This document shows positions 33,724-41,605 of a DNA stretch of 64,000 nt, piece by piece (position 1 is the first letter of the stretch; each line of letters starts with the position of its first letter). This stretch comes from Paraburkholderia susongensis (GTDB taxonomy: Bacteria > Pseudomonadota > Gammaproteobacteria > Burkholderiales > Burkholderiaceae). The notes below the pieces were generated by a model. It made no database searches. It saw only the letters and a list, made by a program, of their open reading frames with translations, and was not told the origin of the DNA. Location: contig NZ_FXAT01000021.1 in the NCBI RefSeq assembly GCF_900177725.1, positions 1-64,000 of the forward strand, read 5' to 3'. The position numbers and the translations under genes were made by a program.

Positions 33724-34420
33724 AACAGTGGCCACCCCATTGACCCTGTCATTGCAGCCGATCGGCGCGAGCGTTAGCTTGCGCGATCAGGCCTATGCCA
33801 TGCTGCGCCAGGCGATCGCCGACGCGGATATATACCAGAATCGCGACGAAATCCGCCTCGACGAGCGCGTGCTCAGCGAGTCGCTCGGCGTGAGCCGCAC
33901 GCCGGTGCGCGAGGCGATGACGTTGCTCGAACAGGAAGGCTTCCTGCGCATGGTGCCGCGGCGCGGCATTTACATCGTGCGCAAGAGCAAGCGTGAAATC
34001 GTCGAGATGATCCAGATGTGGGCCGCGCTCGAAAGCATGGCCGCGCGCCTCGCCACGTTGCATGCGACCGACGAGGAAATCGGGCGCCTGCGCCACATGT
34101 TCGATAATTTCCGCGACACGACGCCGGCCGAGCATATCGCCGAGTATTCGGACGCGAACATCGCATTTCATCAGGCGATCGTCGAGCTGTCGAAGTCGCA
34201 GATCATTCTCGACACGATCAAGAACATCTTCATCCACGTGCGCGCGATCCGGCGCATGACCATCTCGCAGAGCGACCGGGCGGCGCGTTCGATCGTCGAT
34301 CATCTGCGCATCATCGAGGCGCTGGAGAAGCGCGATACCGAACTGGCCGAGCGGCTGACGCGCCAGCATTCGCTCGACCTCGCGGCTTTCGTCGAGGCGA
34401 ACTGCGATTTTCTCGATTGA
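33701..34420 (+). CDS. GntR-family regulator (FadR/FCD subfamily)
   Basis: This 239-residue protein has a winged HTH (LDERVLSESLGVSRTPVREAMTLLEQEGFL, about residues 53-82) and an FCD effector domain with the usual metal/ligand His residues (ANIAFHQAIVELSKS, and SIVDHLRIIEALEKRD). FCD regulators sense small carboxylates. It sits upstream of the ThDP lyase-frc genes, ends in a strong terminator, and three matching AT-rich motifs flank it. I infer control of the oxalyl/formyl-CoA operon and of itself. Confidence 0.93.
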   Translation: MSSELQTETVATPLTLSLQPIGASVSLRDQAYAMLRQAIADADIYQNRDEIRLDERVLSESLGVSRTPVREAMTLLEQEGFLRMVPRRGIYIVRKSKREIVEMIQMWAALESMAARLATLHATDEEIGRLRHMFDNFRDTTPAEHIAEYSDANIAFHQAIVELSKSQIILDTIKNIFIHVRAIRRMTISQSDRAARSIVDHLRIIEALEKRDTELAERLTRQHSLDLAAFVEANCDFLD

Positions 34421-34458
34421 GCGGATAAGTCACCGGTAACCTGTTTGACGGATTGAAG

Positions 34459-34490
34459 GCCCGCGACGTGGAAGCGTCGCGGGCTTTTTT
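34459..34490 (+). terminator. Rho-independent terminator of the gntR gene
   Basis: GCCCGCGACG and CGTCGCGGGC form a perfect 10-bp stem with a TGGAAG loop and are followed by six T. It starts 39 bases after the GntR stop and separates it from the downstream operon. Confidence 0.93.
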
Positions 34491-34580
34491 GTTTGCGCGC
34501 CGCACGGCACGGCATCGCCGCGTGCGGTGCAGCATGAGCAGATACCGGATAAACCCGACCTTGACGGCCCGAGAAATGTG

Positions 34581-34595
34581 GTATGTGATATATCA
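34581..34595. promoter_or_regulatory. GntR operator candidate, copy 2
   Basis: GTATGTGATATATCA is the exact reverse complement of TGATATATCACATAC at 34743-34757. The two lie about 160 bases apart in the leader of the ThDP lyase-frc operon, a spacing that would allow DNA looping. Confidence 0.55.
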
Positions 34596-34741
34596 ACAAT
34601 GCTCGATGCTGAGTGCGACCCAGTGTTTTCCCTTGGAATCGATGCCTTTGCGGCCGCAATTTGGCCGCATAGCCTTAGCTGGCAAAGCTTGAGAAGCAAA
34701 GACCTTCCGCCATTGCATCTTGAAACTGAGCTTGATTGAGT

Positions 34742-34766
34742 TTGATATATCACATACGGTATGTGA
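34742..34766. promoter_or_regulatory. GntR operator candidate, copy 3 (composite)
   Basis: TGATATATCACATAC (34743-34757) overlaps the perfect 17-bp palindrome TCACATACGGTATGTGA (34750-34766). It lies 95 bases before the ThDP lyase start. A third relative is at 33409-33426. Confidence 0.62.
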
Positions 34767-34860
34767 GTCGGCGAAGCGAGATGTAGGCGATGGCGGGCGC
34801 GTAGCGATGCGGATGCGTCCGTCGATAACCGTTGCACAACTGATTGACGAGGAGACGACT

Positions 34861-36624
34861 ATGTCCGCAGTTGTTTCATCCCCGAGCCCGGCCACGGGCA
34901 GCACGACCGCCGACGACACGCTCAGGCAGAAAACGCGCAACGCCGGTGTCATCTCGGGTGGCCATCTGGTCGCGAAGGCGCTGAAAAACGAAGGGGTCGA
35001 CACGATCTTCACGCTGTGCGGCGGCCACATCATCGATATCTACGACGGTTGCGTCGACGAGGGCATCCGCATCATCGACGTGCGCCACGAGCAGGTCGCC
35101 GCGCACGCGGCCGACGGCTACGCGCGCCAGACCGGCAAGCTTGGCTGCGTGGTCACGACCGCGGGCCCCGGCTGCACGAACGCGGTGACCGGCATCGCCA
35201 CCGCGTTCCGCTCGGAGAGCCCGATCCTGCACATCGGCGGGCAGGGGGCGTTGAGTCAGCACAAGATGGGTTCGCTGCAGGATCTGCCGCACGTCGACAT
35301 CATGGCGCCGATCACGAAATTCGCCGCGAGCGTGCCGAGCACCGAACGGGTCGCGGACATGATCTCGATGGCCGCGCGCGAATGCTTCAATGGCGCGCCC
35401 GGTCCGGCTTACCTCGAGATTCCGCGCGACGTGCTCGATCGCGAAGTCGACGTGACGCGCGCCGTCGTGCCGCAGCCGGGCCACTATCGCGCGTCGACGA
35501 AATCGGTCGGCGACCCGCGCGACATCGAAAAACTCGCGGACATTCTCGTCGATGCGGAGCGGCCGGCGATCCTGTACGGCCAGCAGGTGTGGACCGCGCG
35601 CGGTCATGAAGAAGCGATTGCGCTTCTGCGCGGCATCGACGTACCCGGCTATTTCAACGGCGCGAGCCGCGGGCTATTGCCGCCGGGCGATCCGCACCAT
35701 TTCGACCGCACGCGATCACAGGCGTTTGCGAATGCCGACGTGCTGATCGTCGTGGGCACACCGTTCGATTTCCGTATGGGTTACGGCCGGCGCATCAGCA
35801 AGGAGCTGACGCTCGTGCAGATTGATATGGATTACCGAACAGTTGGTAAGAATCGCGATATCGATCTCGGTCTTGTCGGCGATCCGGGCGCTATTCTCGC
35901 CGCGGTGCTGCAGGCCGCGAGCGGCCGCCTCAAAGACGACAGGCGTCAATCGCGCCGCAAATGGATGGCGCAGTTGCGCGATGCCGAGGCCACCGCGACC
36001 GAAAAACTGATGCCGCTGTTCAGATCGGATAGCACACCGATTCATCCGTACCGCGTCGCGTACGAACTCAACGAATTCCTCTCCGACGACACGATCTACA
36101 TCGGCGACGGCGGCGACGTCGTGACGATCTCCGCGCAGGCGGTGCGCCCGCGCCGTCCCGGACAATGGATGGACCCGGGCGCGCTCGGCTCGCTCGGCGT
36201 CGGCACCGGCTTCGCGCTCGCGGCGAAGCTCGCGCATCCGCACAAGGAAGTGCTCTGCTATTACGGCGACGGCTCGTTCGGCATGACCGCGTTCGACATG
36301 GAAACCGCGAACCGCTTCGGCGCGCCGTATCTCGCGGTGATCGGCAACAACTCGGCGATGAACCAGATCCGTTACGGCCAGCTTGCCAAATACGGTGAAG
36401 AGCGCGGCAACGTCGGCAATCTGCTCGGCGACGTGCCGTTCAGCAAGTTCGCCGAAATGCTCGGCGGCCACGGCGAGGAAGTGCGCGATCCCGCGCAGAT
36501 CGCCGGCGCATTGCAACGCGCGCGCGAAGCGATTCATCGCACGGGCCGCTCGGCGGTCGTGAACATCTGGGTCGACCCGCGCGAATACGCACCGGGCACG
36601 AAGAACCAGACCATGTACAAATAA
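34861..36624 (+). CDS. ThDP-dependent lyase linked to frc (oxalyl-CoA decarboxylase / 2-hydroxyacyl-CoA lyase type)
   Basis: This 587-residue protein has the three-domain ThDP layout. Cofactor-activating Glu77 is in DVRHEQVAAHAADGYAR, and the ThDP/Mg motif runs from GDG 469-471 to NN 496-497. Adjacent frc suggests oxalyl-CoA decarboxylase, but the region where Oxalobacter OXC has its Tyr120-Glu121 pair (GDYEE) reads HKMGSLQDLPHVD here. That resembles 2-hydroxyacyl-CoA lyase and acetolactate-synthase relatives instead. It may decarboxylate oxalyl-CoA by a variant site, or cleave or condense a 2-hydroxyacyl-CoA releasing formyl-CoA, which Frc then uses. ATG 34861 is taken from the domain start; a longer frame to 34720 crosses the operators. 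Confidence 0.83.
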   Translation: MSAVVSSPSPATGSTTADDTLRQKTRNAGVISGGHLVAKALKNEGVDTIFTLCGGHIIDIYDGCVDEGIRIIDVRHEQVAAHAADGYARQTGKLGCVVTTAGPGCTNAVTGIATAFRSESPILHIGGQGALSQHKMGSLQDLPHVDIMAPITKFAASVPSTERVADMISMAARECFNGAPGPAYLEIPRDVLDREVDVTRAVVPQPGHYRASTKSVGDPRDIEKLADILVDAERPAILYGQQVWTARGHEEAIALLRGIDVPGYFNGASRGLLPPGDPHHFDRTRSQAFANADVLIVVGTPFDFRMGYGRRISKELTLVQIDMDYRTVGKNRDIDLGLVGDPGAILAAVLQAASGRLKDDRRQSRRKWMAQLRDAEATATEKLMPLFRSDSTPIHPYRVAYELNEFLSDDTIYIGDGGDVVTISAQAVRPRRPGQWMDPGALGSLGVGTGFALAAKLAHPHKEVLCYYGDGSFGMTAFDMETANRFGAPYLAVIGNNSAMNQIRYGQLAKYGEERGNVGNLLGDVPFSKFAEMLGGHGEEVRDPAQIAGALQRAREAIHRTGRSAVVNIWVDPREYAPGTKNQTMYK

Positions 36625-36648
36625 GACTCATCCTTCAGGAGAAACGAC

Positions 36649-37896
36649 ATGGCGAAGGCACTCGACGGTGTGCGCATCCTCGATTTCACGCATGTGCAAT
36701 CAGGGCCGACCTGCACGCAATTGCTCGCATGGTTCGGCGCGGATGTCATCAAGGTGGAGCGGGCGGGAGCGGGCGATATCACGCGCGAGCAATTGCGCGA
36801 CATTCCCGACGTGGACAGCCTCTATTTCACGATGCTCAATCACAACAAGCGTTCGGTCACGATCGACACGAAAAATCCGGAAGGCAAGCAGGTACTCGAA
36901 GCGCTGATCCAGAAATGCGATGTACTGGTCGAGAACTTCGCGCCTGGCGCGCTCGATCGCATGGGCTTCACGTGGGAGCGGATTCAGGAGCTCAATCCGC
37001 GCATGATCGTCGCGTCGGTGAAGGGCTTCGGCCCCGGCCCCTACGAAGACTGCAAGGTCTACGAGAACGTCGCGCAATGTGCGGGCGGCGCGGCGTCGAC
37101 CACGGGCTTCGATGATGGGCCACCGGTCGTGACCGGCGCGCAGATCGGCGACAGCGGCACGGGTCTGCATCTCGCTCTCGGTATCGTCACCGCGCTGTAT
37201 CAGCGTACACATAGCGGACGCGGCCAGCGCGTGCTCGCCGCGATGCAGGACGGCGTGCTCAATCTGTGCCGCGTGAAATTGCGCGACCAGCAACGGCTCG
37301 ATCGCACTGGCGTGATGAAGGAATACCCGCAATATCCGAACGGGAAGTTCGGCGAAGCGGTGCCGCGCTCGGGCAATGCGTCGGGCGGCGGCCAGCCGGG
37401 CTGGATTCTCAAATGCAAAGGCTGGGAGACGGATCCGAACGCGTATATCTATTTCATCACGCAGGCGCCCGTGTGGGCGAAGATCTGCAACGTGATCGGC
37501 AAGGAAGAGTGGGCCACCGACCCCGACTACGCGACGGCGTCCGCGCGTCTGCCGCGCCTGAAGGATATCTTCGCCGAAATCGAGCGCTGGACGATGACGA
37601 AGACCAAGTTCGAGGCGATGCAGATTCTCAACAAGTACGATATTCCGTGCGGCCCGATCCTCTCGATGAAGGAAATCGCCGAGGAGCCGTCGCTGCGCAA
37701 AACCGGCACGATCGTCGAAGTGGATCATCCGATGCGCGGCAAGTATCTGACAGTTGGCAATCCTATCAAACTGTCCGATAGCCCCACTGAGGTCAAACGC
37801 TCGCCGCTGCTCGGCGAACATACGGACGAAGTGATGGCGGAACTCGGCTATTCGCCCGAGCAGATCAGCGCGCTGCGCACGGCTGGCGCAATCTAG
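36649..37896 (+). CDS. frc: Formyl-CoA:oxalate CoA-transferase
   Basis: This 415-residue class III CoA-transferase is very close in sequence and length to E. coli YfdW (416 aa) and Oxalobacter FRC. The catalytic aspartate is Asp168 (QIGDSGTG), Gln17 is in FTHVQSGP, and the glycine loop reads NASGGGQPGW, where the first Gly of the usual GGGG is Ser245. It moves CoA from formyl-CoA to oxalate, forming oxalyl-CoA. It lies 24 bases after the ThDP lyase with its own AGGAG, in one operon controlled by the GntR sites. FRC identity is firm; possible relaxed donor use follows only from the unusual partner. Confidence 0.95.
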   Translation: MAKALDGVRILDFTHVQSGPTCTQLLAWFGADVIKVERAGAGDITREQLRDIPDVDSLYFTMLNHNKRSVTIDTKNPEGKQVLEALIQKCDVLVENFAPGALDRMGFTWERIQELNPRMIVASVKGFGPGPYEDCKVYENVAQCAGGAASTTGFDDGPPVVTGAQIGDSGTGLHLALGIVTALYQRTHSGRGQRVLAAMQDGVLNLCRVKLRDQQRLDRTGVMKEYPQYPNGKFGEAVPRSGNASGGGQPGWILKCKGWETDPNAYIYFITQAPVWAKICNVIGKEEWATDPDYATASARLPRLKDIFAEIERWTMTKTKFEAMQILNKYDIPCGPILSMKEIAEEPSLRKTGTIVEVDHPMRGKYLTVGNPIKLSDSPTEVKRSPLLGEHTDEVMAELGYSPEQISALRTAGAI

Positions 37897-37916
37897 AGGT
37901 GCTCGAGGAGCGAGGT

Positions 37917-38747
37917 ATGGATACGTGGATGCGGTTCATGTCGAGTGATGGCAGCATTGTGTTCGGCCGGGTCGAAGGCGCTTATCTGCACGAGTACGAA
38001 GGTCTCGCGCAGCCGGTGCCGACCGGCGCGGTGCTGTCGTTGCGTGCCTTGACGCCGCTTGCGCCCTGCGCGCCCGGCAAGATCGTTGCGCTGTGGAACA
38101 ACTATCACGGGCTCGCCGCGAAGCTCGGCAAGCCCGTGCCCACGCATCCGCTTTTTCTGCTGAAGCCGGCGGCCTCGGTCATCGGCACGGGCGAGCCGAT
38201 ACGAAGACCGGGCAGCTATGCGGGCAAGATCGTCTACGAGGGCGAGCTAGGCATCGTGATCGGGCAGCGTTGCCGCGACGTCGATGTGCAGCAGGCCGAG
38301 CAGGCGATCTTCGGCTATACGCTCGTTAATGACGTGACCGCTGCCGATCTGCTGACCGAGAATCCGCATTTCCCGCAATGGTGCCGCGCGAAAGGTTTCG
38401 ATACGTTCTGCTGCATCGGGCCCGCGATCGTCTCCGGATTCGAGTGGCGCGACGCGCATCTCGTGACGATGCTCGATGGCGTCGAGCGGCAGAACTATCC
38501 GCTTGCCGATATGGTTTTTTCGCCCGCCGAGCAGGTGAGTCTGATTTCGCAGGATCTCACGCTCGAACCCGGCGACGTGATTGCGTGCGGGACGTCGGTG
38601 GGCGTCGGGTCGATCAGGGAAGGCGCGACGGTGTCGATTACGATCGACGGAATCGGCACGCTTACCAATACGTTGATTGCCGGCACTCCAGACGGAGCAC
38701 CGGCTGCTGCGCAGGAACGCTCGGGCGCTACCGCGAACGCCGTTTGA
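37917..38747 (+). CDS. Fumarylacetoacetate hydrolase (FAH)-family protein
   Basis: This 276-residue protein has the FAH catalytic domain: KIVALWNNYHGLAAK at the start of the domain, VIYEGELGIVIG-type metal ligands (YEGELGIVIGQRC), VNDVTAADLL, and GDVIACGTSVGVGSIREG near the end. Members hydrolyse or decarboxylate 2-oxo acids using a divalent metal. ATG 37917 follows GAGGAG. It is 20 bases after frc, so it is co-transcribed. A 2-oxo acid or acylpyruvate hydrolase next to formyl/oxalyl-CoA enzymes hints that the pathway handles more than oxalate. Confidence 0.9.
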   Translation: MDTWMRFMSSDGSIVFGRVEGAYLHEYEGLAQPVPTGAVLSLRALTPLAPCAPGKIVALWNNYHGLAAKLGKPVPTHPLFLLKPAASVIGTGEPIRRPGSYAGKIVYEGELGIVIGQRCRDVDVQQAEQAIFGYTLVNDVTAADLLTENPHFPQWCRAKGFDTFCCIGPAIVSGFEWRDAHLVTMLDGVERQNYPLADMVFSPAEQVSLISQDLTLEPGDVIACGTSVGVGSIREGATVSITIDGIGTLTNTLIAGTPDGAPAAAQERSGATANAV

Positions 38748-38808
38748 GAGCGCGCTTGAAGCATTCCATCGGCCTCGTGCCTATGCATCGCATCACGGAG
38801 GATCACGC

Positions 38809-39756
38809 ATGCCGCAAGCCTGTGAGCGTACCGTGTGGATGGGCGTATTGTTTTCGCTCGCGGTGGCCGTTGCCGCTGCGTTGGTTGCCGTGCTGATGGT
38901 TGCGTTGGTCGCGCTCGGACATCGGCAATTCAAATGGCACTCGGGGCGCCGGCCTTACTGGTGCGCTCTCGCGTTGTCGGCGGTACTGGCTGGCATGTTC
39001 GCCGCGGGTCTTGGTGCGAGCAGTATGGTGGTCGACGCCGCAATGGCGGGAGCCGTATTCGGCGCGTGGCGCGTGCGCGAATGCAATCTGACGCGCTGGC
39101 CGGGACTCGTTGCCTTGCTCGGCAGCGGCATGGGCCTCGCGGTCGTTTCGGGTGGCATCGCGCGTTATCTGTCGGCGGCGGCGCGCGAGAACAGCGAGCG
39201 CGTCGAACTCTATGCGGCGGTATTTATCGGCGCGCTGATCTTTGCGACATCCGCGATTGCATTCTGCAAACTGCGCGGAGCATTGCAGTCCGATGCGGTG
39301 GCGCGTCCGGGCCACCACCTCGTCAATCTGCTCGCGATGCTGCTATGTGGTTGGCTCGGCTACGGTTTCGTGACCGAACAGGCGCAGCCGTTCGGACTCG
39401 CCGCATTGCTCGCCATGAGCGCGCTCGCGTCCGCCATGGGCGCACATCTGATGATCAGCCGCGAGTACTCGGGAAGTCATGCTGCCGCCAATGACGACGG
39501 CTGTACCTTGCACGTGCATGCATTCGCAGCGCGCAGCGATGGTCTGAGCGTCATCAGGCGAGACTTGCTGTCGAGTATCGAATGGCACGGCGGGGAAGAG
39601 CAGACGTGGGCGCTGCGCGACGTCGCCTCGGGCGTCGTGCGCGCGAGCGCTTATTCGCATCGTCGGGGCTTGCATGACGGCAGACGGGCGGAGAGCCGCG
39701 AGTGCGTTCGTGAATGTACTCGCAGACGGCTGGTTCATTTCATGACGCGTCCTTGA
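38809..39756 (+). CDS. Truncated PntB-like membrane protein (transhydrogenase beta relic)
   Basis: This 315-residue protein's first 230 or so residues are hydrophobic and follow the membrane domain of NAD(P) transhydrogenase beta subunit: FIGALIFATSAIAFCKLRGAL aligns with the FIGAVTFTGSVVAF-type segment, then RPGHHLVNLLAMLLCG and GAHLMISREY. It stops just before the conserved IGGADMPVV motif, and the whole NADP-binding domain is absent. An unrelated His/Arg-rich tail replaces it. No pntA is nearby. GGAGG precedes the ATG. It is either a decaying pntB copy or a re-purposed membrane protein. Confidence 0.6.
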   Translation: MPQACERTVWMGVLFSLAVAVAAALVAVLMVALVALGHRQFKWHSGRRPYWCALALSAVLAGMFAAGLGASSMVVDAAMAGAVFGAWRVRECNLTRWPGLVALLGSGMGLAVVSGGIARYLSAAARENSERVELYAAVFIGALIFATSAIAFCKLRGALQSDAVARPGHHLVNLLAMLLCGWLGYGFVTEQAQPFGLAALLAMSALASAMGAHLMISREYSGSHAAANDDGCTLHVHAFAARSDGLSVIRRDLLSSIEWHGGEEQTWALRDVASGVVRASAYSHRRGLHDGRRAESRECVRECTRRRLVHFMTRP

Positions 39757-39798
39757 AGATGAATACATTCACGCAGGGAATGACGAATAGGATGTACA

Positions 39799-39820
39799 GC
39801 GGGAGGATGATCCTCCCGCC
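39799..39820. terminator. Hairpin between convergent genes
   Basis: GCGGGAGGA and TCCTCCCGC pair around a TGA loop between the PntB-like gene and the 104-aa gene. There is no T-run on either strand. Confidence 0.4.
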
Positions 39821-39857
39821 AGGCTCTTCATCAATCCGTGCGGTATGTCTAACGCGG

Positions 39858-40172
39858 TCAATCGTCAGCCACTGCGAATTCGCTGTAGTACTGCGTTTTT
39901 CTATGCAGGATCAGTTGCGCGAGGAAGTCGGCGTCGTATGCACGGTGCAGATGGCTGTGATAACGCTCGATGTACGCGGTGATACGAGCCAGTTCGCCGT
40001 TGAATTCCCTCAGCACGTCGAGCGTGGCGCGGTCCCAGCGAAACCGCAGACCGAGGTCGCTGAATGCCGCGTTGTATGCGCTCAGATGCGCGTCGTCGGG
40101 ATGAGTTTCGCGATTCGCCGTTGTGCGAGCGGCGTGTGCGTCGGTGTGGGGGTTAACCGGAGCGTGGTTCAT
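39858..40172 (-). CDS. Conserved-looking hypothetical protein (104 aa)
   Basis: This 104-residue soluble protein starts at an ATG with GAGGAGG upstream, the best ribosome-binding site of the alternatives. The C-terminal 70 residues are compact and helical (LSAYNAAFSDLGLRFRWD, then YIERYHSHLHRAYDADFLAQ), with several His and Tyr. No family is recognised. A motif shared with the LysR/oxlT promoter and the panE-like promoter lies 67 bases upstream, so it may belong to the same LysR regulon. Confidence 0.75.
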   Translation of the reverse strand: MNHAPVNPHTDAHAARTTANRETHPDDAHLSAYNAAFSDLGLRFRWDRATLDVLREFNGELARITAYIERYHSHLHRAYDADFLAQLILHRKTQYYSEFAVADD

Positions 40173-40238
40173 GATCGGCCTCCTCGGCTGGCAAGTGAAA
40201 GAACTCGCTTGCAGCATAGAAGTCTCGATCGATTTGCA

Positions 40239-40251
40239 ATAGTTAAAGTTT
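40239..40251. promoter_or_regulatory. LysR-regulon motif candidate, copy 1
   Basis: ATAGTTAAAGTTT, 67 bases before the 104-aa gene, is followed within 35 bases by CTATTGCTTATG. The same pair recurs at 46694-46735. Confidence 0.5.
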
Positions 40252-40268
40252 TATTGGATTTTCATAGC

Positions 40269-41216
40269 CTATTGCTTATGTACGGTCAATTCCTTCACGC
40301 GCGTAATTTTCTCGATCAGATTCGCGCCTTCCTCCATCAGGAAGCGTTTGAAGGCGACCGCAACCGGCGGCAGACGTTTGTTCTTCCGGTGCACGACATA
40401 CCAGTTGAGCATGACTGGAAAGCTTTCGACATCGAGCACGACCAGATGACTCAACTGCAATTCGAGGCTGATCGTATGCGCGGACAGGAATGCGATGCCC
40501 ATTCCGGCAATCACGGCCTGCTTGATCGTCTCGGTGCTTTTGATCTCCATCGCGATCTTCAGGTTGGACAGACGTCCGGCAAAACCTTCTTCCATCGAAT
40601 TCCACGTATCGGAGCCGCGTTCGCGCACGATAAACGCTTCGTTCGCCAATTGACTGAAGCGGATGTTGCGCTTGTGCGCAAGCGGATGCGAGGGCGCCGC
40701 GACGATCACATAGGGATGCGGCGCAAATGGTTCGTTGGTTGCATCGGTTTCATGCGGCGGACGCACCATGACCGCGAGGTCGGTTTGATTGGTCGCGAGT
40801 TGATGCAGCAGCTCTTCGCGGTTGTGCACCGCGAGATTCAGATCGACACCCGAATAGCGGCGCGTGAATTCGGCGAGGAGCCGCGGAAAGAAGTAGTCGC
40901 CGGCGCTGATTACCGCGACGTTGAGCTTGCCGCCCGAGACGCCCTTCAACTGACTCATCGCCTCGTCGACTTCGTGGAACTGCTGAATGATCGCCCGGCT
41001 GTAGTGGAGCATTTCGGTACCGGCCGGCGTCAGATAGATCTTTTTGCCGAGCTGCTCGAAAAGCGGCAGCCCGGCATGTTCTTCGAGTTGCCGGACCTGA
41101 GTCGAGACAGCGGGTTGTGTCAGATGCAGTTCCTCGGCAGCGCGCGAAAAACTCAGGTGACGCGCCACCGTTTCAAAGACCTTCAGTTGTCGCAGAGTGG
41201 CATTGCGCATCGTCAT
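40269..41216 (-). CDS. LysR-family regulator, divergent from oxlT
   Basis: This 315-residue LTTR has an N-terminal HTH (LRQLKVFETVARHLSFSRAAEELHLTQPAVSTQ, residues about 8-41) and a two-lobed effector domain. It resembles the CbbR-type branch (LFEQLGKKIYLTPAG). It is divergent from an OxlT-type transporter with a 389-base region between them, the standard layout for a LysR activator. The motif AT[A]RTTAAAGTTT occurs once in that region and again ahead of two other genes nearby. It is likely the regulator of oxalate uptake and use. Confidence 0.92.
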   Translation of the reverse strand: MTMRNATLRQLKVFETVARHLSFSRAAEELHLTQPAVSTQVRQLEEHAGLPLFEQLGKKIYLTPAGTEMLHYSRAIIQQFHEVDEAMSQLKGVSGGKLNVAVISAGDYFFPRLLAEFTRRYSGVDLNLAVHNREELLHQLATNQTDLAVMVRPPHETDATNEPFAPHPYVIVAAPSHPLAHKRNIRFSQLANEAFIVRERGSDTWNSMEEGFAGRLSNLKIAMEIKSTETIKQAVIAGMGIAFLSAHTISLELQLSHLVVLDVESFPVMLNWYVVHRKNKRLPPVAVAFKRFLMEEGANLIEKITRVKELTVHKQ

Positions 41217-41253
41217 GGTCGATGTATAAGGGAATGTGAATCAACATAATAAC

Positions 41254-41266
41254 AAACTTTAATTAT
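41254..41266. promoter_or_regulatory. LysR-regulon motif candidate, copy 2
   Basis: AAACTTTAATTAT is the reverse complement of ATAATTAAAGTTT, one base different from the motif at 40239 and 46694. It is 38 bases upstream of the LysR start, within the divergent region shared with oxlT. Confidence 0.5.
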
Positions 41267-41605
41267 TAGTAATTCAGCAATGACCCTAGCATGCAACTGA
41301 TAAGAAGCGGAATTGTCACCGCACTACCTGTAGCTGTACCCGGATTCACGTGTGGATAGGCGGCGCAGCGGAATAAATAGGGGAAATAGCTTGTAAGGCT
41401 TACCGCCTGAGCAGCTAATTTGATAGGAATAAAGAAAGAAATTTCGTGAAAATTCGAGTCGGATGCATTGAAGAGGGTGGAATAAGGCAGTGCCAATTTC
41501 AATCTTCCAGAATGGCGAATTTCCTCGGGACACGACAATAAGGTGGGACACATCCAGCGCGGCGCGTTGGCCGGCTGCACTAAACAAATAGTGGAGACAA
41601 GGCTC

